In this document: piece by piece, positions 27,460 to 29,372 of the stretch
Numbering within the stretch: the stretch's first letter is position 1
Layout of the letters: every line of letters starts with the position of its first letter
Assembly (NCBI GenBank): GCA_900128585.1
Contig: LT642238.1
Location: forward strand, 1-29,372
DNA: 29,372 nucleotides
DNA from: Stramenopiles sp. TOSAG23-3
Lineage: Eukaryota > Sar
Direction: 5' to 3'
Translations under genes and position numbers: made by a program
Notes under the pieces: generated by a model
What the model saw: only the letters and a program-made list of their open reading frames with translations
Databases searched by the model: none
Told to the model about the DNA's origin: nothing

Positions 27460-28058
27460 AAATAAAGGACAAACCTTATTCCAAGACATGTGCGACAGAA
27501 TCCACGGGGGCGCGTACGGGAGACAGAGTGAACTCGCACTAATAGCTTGCAACTACAATTTTGGAAATTATTATCTTCGAAAATGGCACCCAACATTGGG
27601 TACAAAGGCCATCAGGAACCCACCAACAAAAGTACGTTATCGCCCTCAGGTGATGCCGTGAATCAATACACTACGACTGGCTGAAACGGATCAACTCCGA
27701 TGAGCCTAAACGGGTGAATCACCTGCCGGTGTCTCTAAAACTTGGACCAAACTCCATGGACGATGATAATCTACCCCCCCCCAACATCACAAGAGCCGAA
27801 CAGATCCAGGCACCCAAAAAACAAATTTAGCCGCTGTTTGAACTCTGGGGATGATGTGGAAATGGATCCTACAGCTACCTCCGCGAAGTGTAACCGAGTG
27901 CTTCACAGGCCGGGTTTTCTGGTAATAAAGGGACGATTGATTCTCCAAGTGACTCTGATGAGTTTGGCGAAGAAGTGATCTACTCACATGAGTCTCCAAA
28001 GATGGATGAAATTATCACGGACTTTGACTGGGAATTGGGTCGGTTTGTTGAGTATTGA
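27460..28058 (+). pseudogene. Element remnant with OTU-protease-like motifs, several frameshifts
   Basis: Frame 1 (about 27466-27658) reads LFQDMCDRIHGGAYGRQSEL followed by ALIACNYN, recalling the M..G.YG...EL.A.A..YN stretch before the active-site His of OTU cysteine proteases. After a +1 shift the next frame (27660-27827) reads SIHYDWLKRINSDEP, like the catalytic HYDSV motif, and then NITRAEQIQAPKKQI, the counterpart of the NPLTDLQDRQRAPLKQ block of the local retroelement. A stop at 27828-27830 and two more shifts lead to an acidic end (DSPSDSDEFGEEV, stop 28056-28058). The Cys-containing half of an OTU domain is not seen. OTU proteases cleave ubiquitin-type linkages and are sometimes carried by transposable elements. 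The identification is tentative and the copy is dead. Confidence 0.4.
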
Positions 28059-28220
28059 TCACCTTTAACAAGAAAAGAAATATTATCACTTGGTAGTAAT
28101 TGTTCATTGGAATATAAATAATTCCTCAGGGATTAAAAAATTAAATTAAAACATCAAGCTAGGTTTAGGTCTGGAACTGAAATTGTAATTGATATAAAAT
28201 GAGAGTCTTAAAGCATACTA

Positions 28221-28558
28221 TATAATTTGTTTTTCATAAAGTCACATGAAAAATATAGTTTATCTAATTCTCCGGGGATGACACGGTCTCCGGGAATGAC
28301 ACTTTATTCCAGTCCTCATCACAATCCAGCAGCGAGCAATCATCCAGCATTGCCTCGACCCTAGTAGTGTCATCCTCGGATAAAGACACAGCGATACAAT
28401 CCTCACCTCAATCATCAGAAGACGGGAACCAGAGCATTGGTGTATACCACAGGACGAGATCCCAACTGGCACTCCAACGACCCCCCCACAACGACCCTCC
28501 CCCGACACCTCAACTCACAAATGGCAACCCCTTAACTGATAAACTAAATTTCCCCTAA
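28221..28558 (+). mobile_element. Retroelement coding fragment (Ser/Gln-rich part) joined to a tail repeat
   Basis: A tail repeat (28221-28261) runs straight into sequence matching 12206-12490 of copy b. The coding part includes SSSEQSSSIASTLVVSSSD, then EDGNQS, and ends NGNPLTD, where it departs from the family and stops at 28556-28558. It lacks the RAPLKQLRRC block and the 3' UTR, so it is truncated on both sides. Confidence 0.55.
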
Positions 28559-29332
28559 ATTTCCTATCATCATCACGAAGGTTGGTTTGATTAATTCTGT
28601 GAAATAATAAGAAAAATCGCAAATCTAGATTTCATCTTTAATCAATTTTGATGTTAATATATTACCTATCAACAGTATACTATTGAGTACATAAAATAGT
28701 TTAGTCCTAGGAAAATAAATTACACTATTGAGGAGAAAAAAGCAGCAATAATTCATACGAGAGTATGGGAATCATATTCATACTAATATGTATACTATGT
28801 ATAGGATATAATTAATAAAAATCATGGCTCGTTTCGTCTTAATATAAAAATCAATTCTTTCGATTTTTTTATGTTTACCCGGACCTGCCATAATTTTAGA
28901 TAGGAAATCTATTTTAACTACAAAACAAAGTCGAGAAAAAAACAACTTCTATGTTGTGTGGTGTAAATCTCTAATATGACACAGCGTTGGATCAAAAAAG
29001 CAGTTGCTTTTTTATTTTAGCAACCCCCTGGCAAAAAGTTACTATTCTGTATGATGTATATAATAAATAATTAATGTGAAATGCTTGTGAGTGAATACAA
29101 TCGTTACGAATAAATACAAAGTCAAACCGCCGCTCTGCCGCGATATTACCATTTTTTTCAAATTCACCCACGAGCTCTTCTTCAAAGAGAAAATGAAAAA
29201 TCGGGATGTGTACCCTCCACAACCAGGCATAATTCGAAATAAAACAAAAAATCCAGCAATACTCGTTTTCTCCGTCCCTACGTATCTCACATCTCGCAAC
29301 GTACAAAAAGCCTTCCCCTGGTATCTTAAGGC

Positions 29333-29333
<1 letters not shown>
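28559..29333. other. AT-rich terminal spacer with an uncertain minus-strand ORF
   Basis: Mostly AT-rich, non-coding-looking sequence. The part at 28992-29306 is open on the minus strand for 104 codons, with some protein-like stretches (HFLFEEELVGEFEKNGNIAAERRF) and higher GC. However, a second minus frame is also open there and I recognise no family. It could be the last exon of a gene beyond the window, or chance. Confidence 0.3.

Positions 29334-29372
<39 letters not shown>
29334..29372. other. Poly-C run at the contig edge
   Basis: Thirty-nine consecutive C residues at the end of the sequence. The complement of poly-G calls made by two-colour sequencers when signal is lost would look exactly like this, so it is probably an artefact. 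Confidence 0.8.

Noticed and set aside
29334-29372. Poly-C end as a biological feature such as a viral poly(C) tract or telomere
   Set aside because: It sits exactly at the contig edge as a pure homopolymer, best explained as a sequencing or assembly artefact.
1-29372. tRNA, rRNA or snRNA genes
   Set aside because: I looked for cloverleaf-like and box-like patterns in the spacers and found none I could support by eye. A covariance-model search would decide.

Overview
The window is nuclear DNA of a eukaryotic microbe. Four introns in one gene share the donor GTAAGT and end in AG. The proteins include a clathrin-type AP-3 adaptor subunit, a PI3-kinase, a three-repeat MYB factor and two secreted or membrane Cys-rich proteins. 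Four of the five genes have little or no intron content and sit in AT-rich spacers. The domain mix fits a free-living protist, with a stramenopile or similar lineage plausible, but I cannot name the organism. There is an assembly gap of 118 N at 12881-12998, and the right edge is a 39-base poly-C run that looks like a sequencing artefact.

Layout. 1-3,050: decayed coding fragments, including a clear but broken DIRS/Ngaro-like reverse transcriptase at 1,440-2,250. 3,050-4,656: AT-rich spacer. 4,657-10,959 (+): a very large single-exon PI3-kinase carrying SH3, Tudor-like and three cyclic-nucleotide-binding domains ahead of a class-I-like lipid kinase core. 11,035-13,125: a plus-strand array of nested, 5'-truncated copies of one poly(A)-ended retroelement. 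13,160-16,230 (-): AP-3 complex delta subunit, five exons that I could join precisely. 16,231-18,184: divergent promoter space with low-complexity DNA. 18,185-20,374 (+): type I membrane protein with ELWxxDGT repeats and TNFR-like Cys-rich modules. 20,556-22,465: a second array of the same retroelement, mostly minus strand. 22,519-24,360 (-): secreted EGF/Cys-rich protein. 24,361-25,478: divergent promoter space with a short telomere-like tract. 25,479-27,228 (+): 3R-MYB transcription factor with a reading-frame break in its Lys-rich linker. 27,250-28,560: a third array of element debris, including an OTU-protease-like remnant. 28,560-29,372: AT-rich spacer.

The host genes alternate in strand, and the recognisable retroelement copies all lie behind gene 3' ends, never in the two divergent promoter spaces. 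In three places the 3' end of an element copy meets the 3' end of a host gene tail to tail.

The most interesting protein is the PI3-kinase. If its three cyclic-nucleotide sites work, cyclic nucleotide (probably cGMP, from the Arg-Thr pair in each phosphate-binding cassette) would act directly on a 3-phosphoinositide-producing enzyme that also has a Ras-binding-like region. The AP-3 subunit belongs to endosome-to-lysosome trafficking. The two surface or secreted proteins could act in adhesion or sensing. No operon-like logic ties the five genes together.
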